DNA of 64,000 nucleotides from the NCBI GenBank assembly GCA_025357755.1, contig JANXOP010000121.1:1-64000 (forward strand), in the 5' to 3' direction. A program made the position numbers and the translations under genes. Under the pieces are notes generated by a model. It ran no database searches and was not told where the DNA came from. It saw nothing but the letters and a program-made list of their open reading frames with translations. Positions 43,629 to 53,124 of the stretch are shown here, piece after piece; position 1 is the first letter of the stretch, and the number at the start of each line of letters is the position of its first letter. The DNA is from Kofleriaceae bacterium. GTDB lineage: Bacteria; Myxococcota_A; Polyangia; Haliangiales; Haliangiaceae.

Positions 43629-46600
43629 TCAGCGCTTCGCAAGACCGGCTGCGATGGTGCGAGCGATCGTCGGATCAGCTTCCATCGCGGCCGCCCAGGC
43701 GCGCGCGACCTCCATGTAGCCCGCATCGTCGAGATCGAACTGGGCGAGGGCTTCTTTCGGGGCGAGGGCCGCGAGATCGCGAAGCAGTGCGACGTAGTCA
43801 CTCGTGCGCGAGACCTTGCCGCCCGGCATCACCGTGCGATCGACAAACGTCGGCGGTGGCGGAGCGGCTTCGCCCAAGACGACGCCGCCGCGCGCGCGGA
43901 ACTCCTGGTAGAACGCCTCGCGGGTCATGCGATCACCGAGCCGCGGCACCGGATCGCGGGGGAAGTAGGCCTCTTCGCGAATCTGCAGCGCGAGGCAACG
44001 CGCGAGCAGTGCCTCCTTGTCCATCGTGCCAGCGGAATCCGCGAGCACCGCGATCGCGGCCGCCCGCGCACGCGCGGTGACCTCGATCTGATTCTCCGAG
44101 CTGTACCGAAATCGCGTCGCACGCAGTGCGCCGCGGCGCACGCGCCAGCTCTTGTCGCCGAGCTTTGCCGCCGCCGCCGCGTGATCTCCCGCCTCGAGCA
44201 ACGCGTAGATCGGATCGCGCACCTTGGTGGTGGGGGGCGCCGCGACCGGTGCCGGGACGTGCCGCGTGCGCGCACGCTCGAGGGTCGCGGCAAACCCGGC
44301 AGCGTTGGCGGGCAAGGGATTCTTCGCGACCGCGCGTTCGGCGAGCTCGGCTGCCTCGGCGAACTTGCCCTGGCCGATGTACGCGCACGCGAGGTGGTTC
44401 CAGCTGTTCGTCTGCCAGGTGAGGTCATCCCCCGCGAGCGTCGAGAGCTGCTTCGCGATCACTTCGCAGGTCGCATACTCGCCGACCTCGTCGAGCACGC
44501 CCGCGTAGGCGTCAAGCTGGCTCGGATCGAAGGCTTCCGGATCGAGCTGATACGCGAGCCGATACGCGCGCTCCGTGCGTGGATTATCCATCGCACCGTA
44601 GGCGATGCCACCGTAGGTCAGCCACTGATCGGCGCGGTTGTACCAGCGGCTCGCGAAGTCGAGCACCGCCATCGCCTCGGCGACATGACCCGCTCGATAC
44701 AGCGTGCCCGAGAGGATCTGGCTCGCCTCCTCGCGCGTCGCACGCACGAGGTGGTGCATCGCATCGAACACCTTGCCCTGTTGCGCGAGCGCGAGCCCGA
44801 GGTTGCGATGGGCCTCCGCATTGTCGGGCTCCACCGCCACGCCCCAGCGCCCGAGCTTCTCGGCGCGCGCGGCATCACCGTGCTGGAGCGCATCGAAGCA
44901 CTGGGCCGAGACCTGCTCGAACTGCATCGGCACGTCGAGGCCCGAGGTCCGCCAGCGCTCGCGCAGGGTCTCGAGTTGGGTGTCGCGCCAGCTCGCACCG
45001 CGCGGGGCAGCGGCACGCAGATGATTCGACAGCACGACGAGCGCCGCCGGTGCGCGCCCCGCATCGAAGAGCACCCGCGCGAGATGCAGGCAGGGCACCG
45101 CCGTGATGCCGTCGCCGAGATAACAGGCGGTGTGCAGGGCATCGATCGCCTCTTCGGTCTCGATCTCGCGCGCCGCGAGCTGCGCCACGATCGCATCGGC
45201 CCACTCGTCGACGCCCGCGCTGCCGGTGTGGCTCGCGAGTCGAGAAGCCTGCGCGACGACCTTGCTCGCCCAGTTCGCTTGGCGTTCGCGATGTTCGCGG
45301 GCGACCGACCACGACAACACGGTGGTCTCCTCGGGCCCGAGGATCCGCGCCGCGACGGTCGGGAAATCGCGCACGAAGCCCGCGACGTCACCCGCGCTGC
45401 GTTCGTCGATCCCGAGCGCGCGCTCGACCGTGCCGAGCCACATCGCGCCGAGCCAGCGATCGACACGGCGAAGCAGGGGCTCGATCGCGGCGCACACCGC
45501 ACGCGCATCGCGATCGGGTAGCGCATGGCGATAGCGAGCCACGAGTGCGAGCGCCTCACCCGCGACCGTGCGCAACGCACCCGCGATCGTCGTCGGCGCG
45601 AACGTGGTCGAGCTGAGGTAGCGAGCCAGCGCTTGGGCTGCCGCGTACGCGGCCGCCTGCGCGAGCGCGGTATGGTCATTCTCGGCCGCCTCGCTGAACA
45701 CCACCTCGAGCCAGCGCGCGACGAGCGCGTCACCGCGCGCTAGCTCGTCGGCGATATCGAAGCCTGACGGTTGGGTCTTGCGCAGGTTGCCGAGCTCGTT
45801 GAAGAGCGCATCGAGCTGGCGCCGGCCGCGGGTCTCCGGCGCGAAGCCGTTCATCCAGACCGGCTCGTAGGGAAGCGGCGTGGCCTTCTCGCCCTTGGCG
45901 CCCGCGAGCGCGCGCTCGACGATGCCGCTGCGCGCCGCCTGCGGTACGAAGTCCGCCGCGATCCGCGCCATCCTTCGCGCGAGCGTGGGCGCTCCGATCG
46001 CGACGCGCTCGGCGAGCGCGGCCTCGATCACGTCGATCGGGGTGCCCGCCATCGCGAGGCCGCACCGCGCGATCGCGGTGTGGGCGTCGCGTCCCGGCGA
46101 GGTGAGCTGTGCGCGCCACAGCTCCTCGATGCCGCGTCGATGTTCACCCGCCGAGATCAGCGAGCGCGCCGCGGCGAGCCGCGCCACGGGAGCGCACGAA
46201 TCGCGACCGAGGCCGAACTGCGCCCACGCGAGTGCGACTTCACCTTCGCGGCCGAGCGCGACGAGCGCCTCGAGAAAGATCGCGACATCGACCGAATTTC
46301 CGGGCTCGATCCGTCCGAAGCCTTCGACCGCGCGCGCTTCGTCGCCACGGAAGTAGCCTTCCCGCGCGTAGCACCACGCGACGTACCGCGGATCGCGCTT
46401 CCAGGTCTGCAAGATCTTGGTGTGGAATGGCCAGCTCGCTTCGCGCCCCTCGAGCCGATTCGCGCGCAACGCGATCGCTTCGTCTAGCCGGCCCGCATTC
46501 ATCAGCGCGTTCGAGCTGCGCAGATCGATGTGGATCTGGTCCGGGTACCATGGCAGCCCCGGGTCCATCGGACAGCCATGCGCCGAGGACGACCTCGTCG

Positions 46601-47861
46601 CTTGCTCGAGCCACGCGCCTTCACGATCGGTGCGCTCGTGCAGATCGAGCAGCGCCAGGTGCGCGCGTGGATCCTCGCCGTGGAGGGCGACGCCGCGCTC
46701 GACGAGCCGCAGCCCCTCTTCGACGCGACCGCCCTCGCACAGCCGATCGGCGGCCACTTCGAGTGCATCCAAGACCGCGGGCCGGCAGAGCGACGCCATG
46801 CCAGCCGCGGCCACCGCTTCGAGCTCGGTCGGTGCGGTGAGCGCGCCGATCGGATCGTCGCTATCGGTCTCGCCGACGAGCTCTTCGTACGGCCGGGCCC
46901 ACCCCGGCGCCGCCGCGATGACCTGGCGGAGCAGCGCGAAGTCGCGCCCCTGCGGAGCCGTGCGCTCGAACCGCGAGAACAAGGCCTGCGGATGATCCGG
47001 ATCGACCGCGAGCAGATCGTCGGCCAGATCTTCCCGCAGCGCGAGCTCGAGCAAGCGCAGCGTCGGCGCACGGAACGCGACCGGCAAGCGGTTGATCAAG
47101 GGCCGCGCGATCGAACGGCGGCGTTCGATCTCTGGCAGCGGACCATCCATCGTCGAATCGATCGTCGATTCGACCGGCGGGGGCTCCGCGAGCTCGGTGG
47201 CGAGCGCCTCGCCGGTGATCGCGAGCGTGTCACCCGACTCGTCATCCTCGTCTGGGCGATCGATGTTCTCGCCCACGAAGGTCGGTTCGTCCGCGACGAT
47301 CGCCAAGCTGAACAGCGGCTGGTGCGCTACCGGTAGGGCCCACGCGCGTGCCTGCTCGACGAGCGTGGGCCCGATCACGCGGACCACCGCGACGAGCTCG
47401 TCGGCAGTGACCGCCTCGAACTTCCGCGCGGGCACGCCGAGCCCGCGCGCGGTCCACCAGGCCGCGAGTGCTTGCTGGATCTGTTCGCCCGTACTGCGAC
47501 CGAGCGCATCGAAGGTCTCTTGCTTGCCGTCGCGGCCGAGCGCGTGCAGGCGCACCACGCCGGCCTTCGCGCCGAGGCCGAGCTCGAGCCAGATCACCTC
47601 GTCGCGACGCGTCGGTGCGTAGAACGGATCGCTCGGCTTGCCGCCGCGGCCCGCATGCTGTGGCGCGAAGTGCCCGTCAGACGGAAACAGCGGCGTCGCA
47701 TCGGCGTCGAGCACCGCGAGGCGCGGATGGCGCTGCAGGAGCTCGATGCACGCGGTCCACAGCAACACCGCGGCTTCGCGCTCGTACGCTTGATCGGGCC
47801 CTTCGATCTTGACCTCGGGCAGGAGCACCGCGACGCGATGCGGTTTGGGGAGAGCGGCCAC
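43629..47861 (-). CDS. Very large TPR-repeat protein
   Basis: A 1410-aa cytoplasmic-looking protein without a signal peptide. The start is GTG at 47861, overlapping the upstream stop as TAGTG with GGAGG upstream. Residues 1-170 form an alpha/beta domain (VAVLLPEVKIEGPDQAYERE) of unknown type. An acidic linker with DEDDESGDTLA follows. The remainder is mostly helical TPR-like repeats, clearest near the C-terminus: NAEAHRNLGLALAQQGKVFD, HLACAYIGQGKFAEAAELAE. No catalytic motif is seen. It is coupled to the HEAT/BRCT protein, and the pair resembles, in size and layout, the SUFU/HEAT pair at 18076-24908. Confidence 0.78.
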   Translation of the reverse strand: MAALPKPHRVAVLLPEVKIEGPDQAYEREAAVLLWTACIELLQRHPRLAVLDADATPLFPSDGHFAPQHAGRGGKPSDPFYAPTRRDEVIWLELGLGAKAGVVRLHALGRDGKQETFDALGRSTGEQIQQALAAWWTARGLGVPARKFEAVTADELVAVVRVIGPTLVEQARAWALPVAHQPLFSLAIVADEPTFVGENIDRPDEDDESGDTLAITGEALATELAEPPPVESTIDSTMDGPLPEIERRRSIARPLINRLPVAFRAPTLRLLELALREDLADDLLAVDPDHPQALFSRFERTAPQGRDFALLRQVIAAAPGWARPYEELVGETDSDDPIGALTAPTELEAVAAAGMASLCRPAVLDALEVAADRLCEGGRVEEGLRLVERGVALHGEDPRAHLALLDLHERTDREGAWLEQATRSSSAHGCPMDPGLPWYPDQIHIDLRSSNALMNAGRLDEAIALRANRLEGREASWPFHTKILQTWKRDPRYVAWCYAREGYFRGDEARAVEGFGRIEPGNSVDVAIFLEALVALGREGEVALAWAQFGLGRDSCAPVARLAAARSLISAGEHRRGIEELWRAQLTSPGRDAHTAIARCGLAMAGTPIDVIEAALAERVAIGAPTLARRMARIAADFVPQAARSGIVERALAGAKGEKATPLPYEPVWMNGFAPETRGRRQLDALFNELGNLRKTQPSGFDIADELARGDALVARWLEVVFSEAAENDHTALAQAAAYAAAQALARYLSSTTFAPTTIAGALRTVAGEALALVARYRHALPDRDARAVCAAIEPLLRRVDRWLGAMWLGTVERALGIDERSAGDVAGFVRDFPTVAARILGPEETTVLSWSVAREHRERQANWASKVVAQASRLASHTGSAGVDEWADAIVAQLAAREIETEEAIDALHTACYLGDGITAVPCLHLARVLFDAGRAPAALVVLSNHLRAAAPRGASWRDTQLETLRERWRTSGLDVPMQFEQVSAQCFDALQHGDAARAEKLGRWGVAVEPDNAEAHRNLGLALAQQGKVFDAMHHLVRATREEASQILSGTLYRAGHVAEAMAVLDFASRWYNRADQWLTYGGIAYGAMDNPRTERAYRLAYQLDPEAFDPSQLDAYAGVLDEVGEYATCEVIAKQLSTLAGDDLTWQTNSWNHLACAYIGQGKFAEAAELAERAVAKNPLPANAAGFAATLERARTRHVPAPVAAPPTTKVRDPIYALLEAGDHAAAAAKLGDKSWRVRRGALRATRFRYSSENQIEVTARARAAAIAVLADSAGTMDKEALLARCLALQIREEAYFPRDPVPRLGDRMTREAFYQEFRARGGVVLGEAAPPPPTFVDRTVMPGGKVSRTSDYVALLRDLAALAPKEALAQFDLDDAGYMEVARAWAAAMEADPTIARTIAAGLAKR

Positions 47862-49654
47862 TAGATGCCCTCCAGCTCGCCGCTGCGCAAGCGCCGCGCA
47901 CCTTGGCGCTCGAGCTGCGCGATCAATTGAACCGGGCAGACATCGCCATGAACGTAGTAGTCGGTGCCCGGGAACGGGCCCGCGACGAGGCGCGCGCCGG
48001 CCTTCTCGACCGCCGCCGCGATCTTGGCCTTGTCGAGCTCGCGAAACTCACCCGCGAGATACACCGTCGAACCGGGTAAGCCGCGGCCGAGCCGGCGGGT
48101 GACAGCCTCGATCGGATCGATCGAGGCAGTATCGGGCTCGCTCTGAAAGGGCGCGGGGCGTGCACCCGCGATCACACCGTTCATGCCACCGACCAGCGCC
48201 GCTAGTGCGGTCGCTTGCTCCGGCGCGTTCAACAACAGCCAGCGCTCGTGCGGACCCGGGAACGCAGGCAGCGCCGTATCGTCGACGATCTCGGTCGGTG
48301 GCAGATCTTCCGCGAGCACGCGCTCGGTCAGATCCGGACGACCCGCGCGATAACACGCGAGCGCACGCGCGAAGACGAGCTCGGGCGTCTGCGCGCGCGC
48401 GGTCGCGGCGAGCTCGAGCGCGGCGAGCGGCCTGCCCCACATCGCGAGGTGCATCGCGCCGAGCTCGGCGCCTTGCAGGGTCTGAGCGGCGGCGGTGAGT
48501 TGCTTCACGCGCCCGCGTCGCGCGAGATCGGTCATGTACAGATCGCGCACGAGCCGCTGCGATTCGGGATGGGCGGCGACGAGCTCGCGCGCCTTCACCG
48601 GATCGTTGGAGCCGCGCACCATCCACCCCCACAGCCGATAGAGATAGGCCTCGGGGTGGCGCGCGAACTTGGTCAGCGCACCCAGATCGTCGGCGGCGGC
48701 GGTGCACTTCGCGACGCGCTCCTCGGGAGGTAACGCAGCGGTCGAACGCGCGACGCGTAACCCGCGCACCGTCGGAATCACTCCACGATGCTGGAGGTGC
48801 CATTTCGCGCGCTGGCGCAAGAGATCCGCGAACTGCAGACCTTGCAGCGTCGCCTCGAGCACGCCGAGCTTGCCCTCGCCAGCGAGCGCGATCACGAGGA
48901 ATAACATCTCGAGCTTCTCGTCGATCGGAGCTTGCGGTACGCGCGCGAGTAGCATCGGCACCGCTTCTTCGCCGAGCACTGCCGCGACCAGGCGCAGCGC
49001 GCGGACCCGATGCTGCGGTGGAAGATCGTCGAGCAACACGAGCAGCACGCGCGCGAGTGCTGGCGAAGCGAAGCACTCGAGCGCCTGACCCCACAACCCG
49101 GGCGCGCGCGCATAGATCGCGGACGCGCCTTCCCATTGCACGTGGCGCAACGCGATCGGTAACTGCTCGCTCGAGATCTTGCCCGCGCTCGCAGCCGTGT
49201 CCGCGATCTTCACGAGCGCCTCGTCCGCGATCTGGATCGCCTCGACCGACCACCGCGTCGAGGGGTGCATCGCGCGCGCCTGACGAAACCCGAGGGCCCA
49301 GATCGCTTGCTCGCGCACCGGCACCGGCGTCGTCGCATCGAGCGCGAGCGCCGCGAGCCGCTTCGCGGTCTCGACCGAGGGAAACATCGCCAACCACATG
49401 CAGCCGCGGCGACGGAGCTCGGCTGCTTGGTTCGCCCCGATCATCCAGAAGCCGAGCTCGGCCAGCCCCGGTTCCGCACCGAGCCACGGCTCGCCCTCGT
49501 CGAGCAAGCGCGCTAGCCGCTCGGCCGGGACGCCCTCGAGCGCGCCGCCGGTCTGGGGCAGCATCCCGAAAACGTCGCGCACGCGGTAGCGAATGCCAGG
49601 TGGCACTCCCTCCAACGCGCCCGATGACGCCAACGGCACGGGCAGATCAGCCAC
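47861..49654 (-). CDS. HEAT-like protein with C-terminal BRCT-like domain
   Basis: A 597-aa protein. The start is taken as the GTG at 49654; a longer frame exists but runs through the divergent cupredoxin gene. Residues 20-450 are helical repeats (LAALALDATTPVPVREQAIW, QHRVRALRLVAAVLGEEAVP) of HEAT type. Residues about 525-593 look like a BRCT domain: STVYLAGEFRELDKAKIAAAVEKAGARLVAGPF, then a final helix with LIAQLERQG. BRCT domains usually bind DNA ends or phosphoproteins. It is coupled to the TPR protein. Its function is unknown. Confidence 0.72.
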   Translation of the reverse strand: MADLPVPLASSGALEGVPPGIRYRVRDVFGMLPQTGGALEGVPAERLARLLDEGEPWLGAEPGLAELGFWMIGANQAAELRRRGCMWLAMFPSVETAKRLAALALDATTPVPVREQAIWALGFRQARAMHPSTRWSVEAIQIADEALVKIADTAASAGKISSEQLPIALRHVQWEGASAIYARAPGLWGQALECFASPALARVLLVLLDDLPPQHRVRALRLVAAVLGEEAVPMLLARVPQAPIDEKLEMLFLVIALAGEGKLGVLEATLQGLQFADLLRQRAKWHLQHRGVIPTVRGLRVARSTAALPPEERVAKCTAAADDLGALTKFARHPEAYLYRLWGWMVRGSNDPVKARELVAAHPESQRLVRDLYMTDLARRGRVKQLTAAAQTLQGAELGAMHLAMWGRPLAALELAATARAQTPELVFARALACYRAGRPDLTERVLAEDLPPTEIVDDTALPAFPGPHERWLLLNAPEQATALAALVGGMNGVIAGARPAPFQSEPDTASIDPIEAVTRRLGRGLPGSTVYLAGEFRELDKAKIAAAVEKAGARLVAGPFPGTDYYVHGDVCPVQLIAQLERQGARRLRSGELEGI

Positions 49655-49662
49655 ACCCCGAG

Positions 49663-49669
49663 CATAATA
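49663..49669. promoter_or_regulatory. Shared symmetrical -10 element between divergent genes
   Basis: CATAATA reads CATAAT rightward and TATTAT leftward. It sits 7 bp before the rightward ATG and about 9 bp before the leftward GTG, so both transcripts could start at or near the start codon. No clear -35 is seen. Confidence 0.4.
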
Positions 49670-49675
49670 CAGCTC

Positions 49676-50371
49676 ATGACTCGACTGGCCGTGCCGCTCG
49701 CCCTCGTCGCAACTTGGTCCTCGGTTTCGGTAGCCGGCTCCGTCAAAGGCACCGTCCTGTTCGAGGGCGAAGCACCTACCCAGGTCAAGCTCGAGCGAAA
49801 GTCCGATCCCAAGTGCGCCAAGGGTCGTGCCGACGAAGCGATCGTCGTCACCAAGGGCAAGCTGCGCGACGTGATGGTGCGGGTCAAGAACGGCTCGACT
49901 GGCAGCCACGCGCCACCCACCGCCCCTGCGACGCTCGACCAGCAGGACTGCATGTACACGCCCCGCGTGATCGGCCTCGTCGCGGGCCAGAAGCTCGCGC
50001 TCCAGAACAGCGACAACACGTTCCACAACGTGCACGGCACGGTGACCGGCAAGGATGTCTTCAACAAACCGATGCCTGCAAAGACGAGCGAGCTCACGGT
50101 CGATCCGGCGGCGGCGCATCCCGGCGATGTCGTCGCGCTGCAGTGCGATGTTCATCCGTGGATGAAGGCGTATGCCGTCGTCAACGATTCGCCATTCTTC
50201 GCGGTCACCGGCGCTGACGGCGCGTTCGAGATCAAGGACCTGCCGATCGGCGAGTACACGCTCGAAGCGTGGCACCCCACGCTCGGCACCAAGACGATCA
50301 AGATCTCGATCGGCCGGGCCAAGCGCGGCGATGTCACCGCGCGGTTCTCGTACAAAGCGAGCGAGATGTGA
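49676..50371 (+). CDS. Exported cupredoxin-like protein with regulatory-like beta domain
   Basis: A 231-aa periplasmic protein with a signal peptide (AVPLALVATWSSVSVAG). It has plastocyanin-like copper ligands: NTFHNVHG (His), ALQCDVHPWMKAY (Cys, His, Met), the type 1 copper pattern. The C-terminal part (GADGAFEIKDLPIGEYTLEAW) is a carboxypeptidase-regulatory-like fold. Such proteins may carry electrons or bind copper. It is divergent from the HEAT/BRCT gene, only 21 bp away. It may serve as an electron carrier near the heme operon, but the link is only proximity. Confidence 0.82.
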   Translation: MTRLAVPLALVATWSSVSVAGSVKGTVLFEGEAPTQVKLERKSDPKCAKGRADEAIVVTKGKLRDVMVRVKNGSTGSHAPPTAPATLDQQDCMYTPRVIGLVAGQKLALQNSDNTFHNVHGTVTGKDVFNKPMPAKTSELTVDPAAAHPGDVVALQCDVHPWMKAYAVVNDSPFFAVTGADGAFEIKDLPIGEYTLEAWHPTLGTKTIKISIGRAKRGDVTARFSYKASEM

Positions 50372-51484
50372 CTACTTGCTCGGATCGATCAGGAACTTCT
50401 CGCCGGTCGCCTTCTTCGCGTAGCGCGCGATCACCTCGGGCTGGAGCACCTCGCGCAGCGAGATGGTCTCGGTGTAGCTGCTCGCGAACGTCGTCGTGAG
50501 CCCTCCGAGGATGCGCGCGCGGATCGGCGCCATCGCGGCCGCGCCCATCTTCATCATCCACGGCATCACCAACCAGCCCGCGACGCCCCACGAGAGGCCG
50601 TAGCTGCGATCGAGCTCGGTCGGTCGCAGATCGAGGCCGCCGTAGATGTAGACCTGCTTGTGCGTGCTCGAGCCGTAGCGGCTGTAGCCCTTCGCGGTGC
50701 GGTTGATCGCCGCTTCCATCGCGCGCAGGATCTGGTTCGCGAGCGGCCCACCGCCCGTCGCGTCGAACGCGATCGTCGCGCCGGTCTCGGCGATCGCGTC
50801 GGTGAGGTCGTGCGTGAACGACTCGGTCGTACTGTCGACGACGTGCTTCGCGCCGAGGTCGCGCAGGATCTTCGCTTGCGCCGCGCTGCGCACGATGTTG
50901 ACCAGGCCGATGCCATCCGCGATGCAGATCTTGTTCAGCATCTGGCCGAGGTTCGAGGCGGCGGCGGTGTGGACGATCGCCGTGTGGCCCTCGTTCTTCA
51001 TCGTGGTGACGAAGCCCATCGCGGTCAGCGGGTTGACGAAGATCGAGGCGCCCTGTGCCGCGGTGATGCCGTCCGGTAGGACGACCGCATCGCTCGCCTT
51101 GACGGTGCGGTACTGCGCGTACATCGCACCCGAGAGGATCGCGACGATCTTGCCGAGCAAGTGCTGCGCATTCGCGCCGGCTTCGACCACGGTACCCGCA
51201 CCTTCGTTGCCGACCTTCATCGGCTGATCGAGCCGCGCCTTCATGCCGCCCATCCGGTCGGCCGGAATCTTCGCGGTCGTGACGAGGCCGATCGCCTTCG
51301 CGGTCGTCATGTCGGCAGGCCCGAGCAAGAGGCCTTGATCCGAGGGATTGAGCGGCGTCGCTTCAATGCGCACGACCACTTCATCGGGACCGGGCGCAGC
51401 GATCGGCACTTCGACGAGAGAGAGCTGGAGCTCTCCTGCCGACGTCACGCGAGAGTTCAGCTCGAGGCCTTTGGTAACCGTCAT
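50372..51484 (-). CDS. Medium-chain (zinc-less) alcohol dehydrogenase/quinone reductase family protein
   Basis: A 370-aa MDR protein. The N-terminal GroES-like domain has PDEVVVRIEATPLNPSD and KVGNEGAGTVVEAG. The Rossmann domain has AIVHTAAASNLGQM then LRDLGAKHVVDS and IAFDATGGGPLANQ. The structural and catalytic zinc ligands of alcohol dehydrogenases are not present, so it is likely an NADPH-dependent quinone or enone reductase. The length is slightly above the 330-aa average. It is convergent with the cupredoxin gene without any gap. The substrate is unknown. Confidence 0.88.
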   Translation of the reverse strand: MTVTKGLELNSRVTSAGELQLSLVEVPIAAPGPDEVVVRIEATPLNPSDQGLLLGPADMTTAKAIGLVTTAKIPADRMGGMKARLDQPMKVGNEGAGTVVEAGANAQHLLGKIVAILSGAMYAQYRTVKASDAVVLPDGITAAQGASIFVNPLTAMGFVTTMKNEGHTAIVHTAAASNLGQMLNKICIADGIGLVNIVRSAAQAKILRDLGAKHVVDSTTESFTHDLTDAIAETGATIAFDATGGGPLANQILRAMEAAINRTAKGYSRYGSSTHKQVYIYGGLDLRPTELDRSYGLSWGVAGWLVMPWMMKMGAAAMAPIRARILGGLTTTFASSYTETISLREVLQPEVIARYAKKATGEKFLIDPSK

Positions 51485-51521
51485 GCTCGATTGCTACGCC
51501 CGTTACATGGCACGCGCAATC

Positions 51522-52406
51522 TCACGCGAAGTAGTTCGCCGCGAGGTCTTCGAGCAGCCCCGGTTGGCCAGGTACCCATCCGGTTAGCTCGCGCGTGAGG
51601 GTGTTCGAGACCGGCGAATCGATCCCGAGGAACATCGCGAGAAACCCGAAGTGAGCTGGCGCTTCTTCGGGTGTGATCGCCTTGACCGGCACGCCGAGAC
51701 CCTTGCCGATCACCTCGGCGACCTCGCGCAGCGGCACACCTTCCTCGGCGACCGCGTGGAGGTTGGTCTTTCCCGCTGGCGCCCGCTCGAGCCCGAGGCG
51801 CACGACCTTCGCGGCATCGAGGCGATGAACCGCGGGCCACCGTTGCGAGCCATCGCCGATGTACGCGGAGCATCCTTTCTCGCGTGCGGTGTTGACGAGG
51901 ATGCCCATGAAGCCGTGATCGCCACGCCCGTGGGTCGTCGGCGCGAACCGCGAGAACACGACGCGCACGCCCTGCTGCGCGAGCCCGGTCGCGATCGCCA
52001 TGCTGGCCATGCGCGGCGATTTAAAGGTGGATTCGTCGTGCTCCGTGCCGGCCCGGCCCGATGCCAGGCCGAGCACGCCCGAGGCGAGGACCAGGGGCTT
52101 GTGGCTGCCCTCGAGCGCAGCGCCGAGCGTCTCGAGCGCCTTCGCTTCGGCTGCCACCGAGGCCCCGAAGTTCGCCCAGTCGTGCGTGAAGGCGAGATGA
52201 ATCACGCCGTCGGCCTGCATCGCACCGGCGCGCAAGCTCTCGAGATCCGCGAGCTCGCCGCGATGGACCTCGGCGCCTGCTGCGGTCAGCGCCGCTGCCG
52301 AGGCATCGCTCCGCGCGAGCCCGAGGACCTGGTGGCCCGCCGAGACGAGCTCGGGAACCACAGCCGAACCGATGAAGCCGGATCCACCTGTGATGAAGAC
52401 GCGCAT
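51522..52406 (-). CDS. NAD(P)-dependent extended SDR (epimerase/dehydratase-like)
   Basis: A 294-aa protein with the nucleotide-binding motif MRVFITGGSGFIGSAVVPEL at the very N-terminus. FSRFAPTTHGRG, GDGSQRWPAVHRLDAAKVVRL and LTRELTGWVPGQPG are typical of atypical extended SDRs such as the YlbE/NmrA-like or putative oxidoreductase group. The Tyr-x3-Lys catalytic pair is not obvious, so its activity is uncertain. The ATG at 52406 has AGGAG 7 nt upstream. It is divergent from a TetR regulator and has TetR-like operators in front, so the regulator most likely represses it. Confidence 0.87.
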   Translation of the reverse strand: MRVFITGGSGFIGSAVVPELVSAGHQVLGLARSDASAAALTAAGAEVHRGELADLESLRAGAMQADGVIHLAFTHDWANFGASVAAEAKALETLGAALEGSHKPLVLASGVLGLASGRAGTEHDESTFKSPRMASMAIATGLAQQGVRVVFSRFAPTTHGRGDHGFMGILVNTAREKGCSAYIGDGSQRWPAVHRLDAAKVVRLGLERAPAGKTNLHAVAEEGVPLREVAEVIGKGLGVPVKAITPEEAPAHFGFLAMFLGIDSPVSNTLTRELTGWVPGQPGLLEDLAANYFA

Positions 52407-52420
52407 GAGTTTCTCCTGAG

Positions 52421-52469
52421 TGATGTCAGTTACTGACTTCATACGTACCACCTGATGTCAGTCACTGCA
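52421..52469. promoter_or_regulatory. Two repeated operator sites between the epimerase and TetR genes
   Basis: TGATGTCAGTTACTGAC (52421-52437) and TGATGTCAGTCACTGCA (52453-52469) are near-identical direct repeats, 32 bp apart, each with an internal inverted repeat (GTCAG-N3-CTGAC, less perfect in the second). They overlap the predicted leftward promoter (TTGCAG, 17 bp, TACGTA). The adjacent TetR protein is the likely binder. Confidence 0.7.
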
Positions 52470-52487
52470 ATGACTTTACGGATCGCG

Positions 52488-52493
52488 TACAAT
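52488..52493 (+). promoter_or_regulatory. -10 element of the tetR-type gene, leaderless start
   Basis: TACAAT lies 7 bp before the GTG at 52501, so the transcript would begin at or one base from the start codon. The -35 region is weak (TGCAAT, 16 bp upstream) and overlaps the second operator. Confidence 0.5.
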
Positions 52494-52500
52494 CGTCGGC

Positions 52501-53100
52501 GTGACGCGATGGAAGCCCGATGCACGCGGCCGGCTCGTGAAAGCCGCGCTCGAGCTGTTTCGCGAGCAAGGCTTCGATGCGACCACCGTGGCGCAGATCG
52601 CCGAGCGCGCAGGGCTGACCGAGCGAACGTTCTTTCGCTACTACGCCGACAAGCGCGAGGTGCTGTTCTGGGGCGGTCACCTCCTCCAGGCGATGATGAC
52701 CGACGCGGTCGCGAAGGCGCCGCCGGCGTTCGGTCCGATGGCGGCGATCGGCCACGCGCTCACGACCGCCGCCCTTGCCGCGCCCTGGCAGGTCGAGGCC
52801 TCGCGCGAGCGCCACGCGGTGATCGACGCGCATCCCGAGCTGCGCGAGCGCGAGCTGCTCAAGCTCGCCGCGCTCGGCGCCGCGCTCGCGCGAACGCTAC
52901 ACGCCCGCGGTGTGAAGGAACCCGCCGCGAGCCTCGCCGCCGAAGCGGGCATCGCGGTGTTCAAGATCGGCTTCGAGCGCTGGATCAGCGCCGCGAAGCC
53001 CAAGCCGATCGTCCACTACATGCACGAGGGCCTCGCCGAATTGCAGGCGGTCGTGGGCGGAATCAGCAAACCCAAAGCGCGGAGCAAGGCCGCGCGCTAG
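52501..53100 (+). CDS. TetR-family transcriptional regulator
   Basis: A 199-aa protein. The N-terminal helix-turn-helix (ALELFREQGFDATTVAQIAE, then RAGLTERTFFRYYADKREVL) is the TetR_N signature. The C-terminal 140 residues form a helical ligand-binding domain of variable sequence, so no ligand can be guessed. The GTG at 52501 directly follows a strong -10, suggesting a leaderless mRNA. It probably represses the divergent SDR gene and itself through the two operators between them. Confidence 0.93.
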   Translation: MTRWKPDARGRLVKAALELFREQGFDATTVAQIAERAGLTERTFFRYYADKREVLFWGGHLLQAMMTDAVAKAPPAFGPMAAIGHALTTAALAAPWQVEASRERHAVIDAHPELRERELLKLAALGAALARTLHARGVKEPAASLAAEAGIAVFKIGFERWISAAKPKPIVHYMHEGLAELQAVVGGISKPKARSKAAR

Positions 53101-53124
53101 CTCCTGCGCTATCTTCACCGCTCG

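Noticed and set aside
47861-50275. Extension of the HEAT/BRCT protein to 804 aa
   Set aside because: The first 207 residues are the reverse of the cupredoxin gene and lack domain structure.
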